NCBI RefSeq assembly: GCF_900168125.1
Contig: NZ_FUZF01000007.1
Coordinates: 111,200-175,199, forward strand
Reading direction: 5' to 3'
DNA: 64,000 nucleotides
DNA from: Sphingobacterium nematocida
GTDB lineage: Bacteria; Bacteroidota; Bacteroidia; Sphingobacteriales; Sphingobacteriaceae
Under the pieces are notes generated by a model, which saw only the letters and a list, made by a program, of their open reading frames with translations, was not told where the DNA came from and did no database searches. This document shows, piece by piece, positions 63,604-64,000 of the stretch. Positions within the stretch are counted from its first letter, which is position 1; the number at the start of each line of letters is the position of its first letter. A program made the translations under genes and the position numbers.

Positions 63604-63724
63604 CACCACTCCGCAAGGGAGGAACGGTCGGATCTGAGGACGAGGCCATGAAAAAAGAGGGGTTTAAAGTTATTTAAACGCAGGAATGAAAGGAAGACCG
63701 TTAAAAATAAATTTCACATTTATT

Positions 63725-63754
63725 TTGGAGGTTTGAAAAAGATTCCTACCTTTG
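63725..63754 (+). promoter_or_regulatory. Main rRNA promoter (P2)
   Basis: TTG at 63725-63727, 19-base spacer and TACCTTTG at 63747-63754, the full Bacteroidota consensus. The rRNA leader starts just after. Confidence 0.75.
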
Positions 63755-63847
63755 CAGTCCCAACGGAAACGAAGGGCAACAGAAAAAGTAAGATAAGGGA
63801 TTTATTTCCGGCATCATAAAAGCAGAAGCGCGAAGCGGATGCGATAG

Positions 63848-63862
63848 AAGTTCTTTAAAAAA
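63848..63862 (+). promoter_or_regulatory. boxA-like antitermination site in the rRNA leader
   Basis: AAGTTCTTTAAAA resembles the boxA element (TGCTCTTTAACA in E. coli) used by NusB-NusE on rRNA transcripts. Position in the leader fits; sequence match is moderate. Confidence 0.35.
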
Positions 63863-64000
63863 TGATCATGTAACGTAACGAGTAGTGTTGAGAAACAACG
63901 AAAGTTAAAAAAATCAGCCTTTAGTTTTAGAATTAGAAATTATAATAAAGACAATTCTATTTTTATAAATAGTCTTGGTCTTACACTTCATTTTACAATG

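Larger units (their letters stand above)
63459..64000 (+). other. rRNA operon promoter and leader region
   Basis: 542 bases without a protein gene. It has a terminator, two promoters, and a leader of about 240 bases. The last bases (TTACAATG) are the usual bases just before GAGTTTGATCCTGG in Sphingobacterium-type 16S genes, so the 16S rRNA starts at the window end (inference from a known pattern; the gene itself is not in view). Confidence 0.75.

Noticed and set aside
63600..63700. 6S RNA or tRNA between the two rRNA promoters
   Set aside because: No cloverleaf or long matching arms could be drawn; only weak hairpins are present.
1..64000. CRISPR arrays, transposases, integrases, tRNA genes
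   Set aside because: No regularly spaced repeats, no transposase- or integrase-like proteins, and no tRNA-type cloverleaf were seen by eye. A dedicated scan could still find a tRNA.

Overview
The window looks like chromosomal DNA of a Bacteroidota member, most likely Sphingobacteriaceae (Sphingobacterium- or Pedobacter-like). The support is AT-rich DNA, promoters of the Bacteroidota type (TAnnTTTG near -7), a gldH lipoprotein gene, large TonB-receptor-like barrels with N-terminal carboxypeptidase-like domains, several Bacteroidota-only DUF families, and few strong Shine-Dalgarno sites. It opens with dnaA, so the record probably starts near the replication origin. It stops at what should be the first base of a 16S rRNA gene: the promoter and leader are inside, the rRNA is not.

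Layout. 0-9 kb: dnaA; two small secreted proteins; lpxK-gldH-ricT-holB (minus strand); dnaN and a DedA protein. 9-16.6 kb: CAP protein, yicC-gmk-nadD, a minus-strand uronate operon (kduD, a DUF4861-like protein, kduI), then surE, a small membrane protein and mqnD. 16.7-27.5 kb: secA, SPOR protein, M20 and M28 hydrolases, a thiamine pyrophosphokinase-like protein, rhodanese, glutamate dehydrogenase, two small membrane proteins, gcvT. 27.7-32.6 kb: a frameshifted DUF6929-like gene, truC, DUF4359, DUF4112, SIMPL, a cold shock protein, DUF805, recO. 33-39.7 kb: rpmB-rpmG-DUF4295, ftsY, rimO with a structured leader, an amidase, rlmN, comF, VanZ with a 41-residue lipoprotein. 39.8-47.4 kb: PadR-PspC-barrel operon, SMP-30-like propeller, murF, YicG-like channel. 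47.5-54.4 kb: an accessory block of surface and secreted proteins (DUF3472, a frameshifted CotH lipoprotein, an MG2-like protein, a carboxypeptidase-regulatory-domain protein) closed by a palindromic repeat. 54.4-62.5 kb: a minus-strand cluster with a secreted orphan, outer-membrane barrel, six-bladed propeller, small membrane protein, TlpA-type thioredoxin and an interrupted lipoprotein. 62.6-63.5 kb: tiny, possibly phage-derived genes. 63.5-64 kb: rRNA promoters and leader.

The first 47 kb is mostly housekeeping: replication, lipid A, protein export, translation and RNA modification, nucleotide and cofactor synthesis. The last 16 kb is different. It holds cell-surface genes, three broken reading frames together with the 27.7 kb one, an abrupt base-composition change inside one gene near 52.37 kb, a decayed duplicate gene end, and unassigned small genes. 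No CRISPR array, tRNA gene, transposase or complete prophage was seen. Family names come from recognising the proteins by eye; no database search was run.
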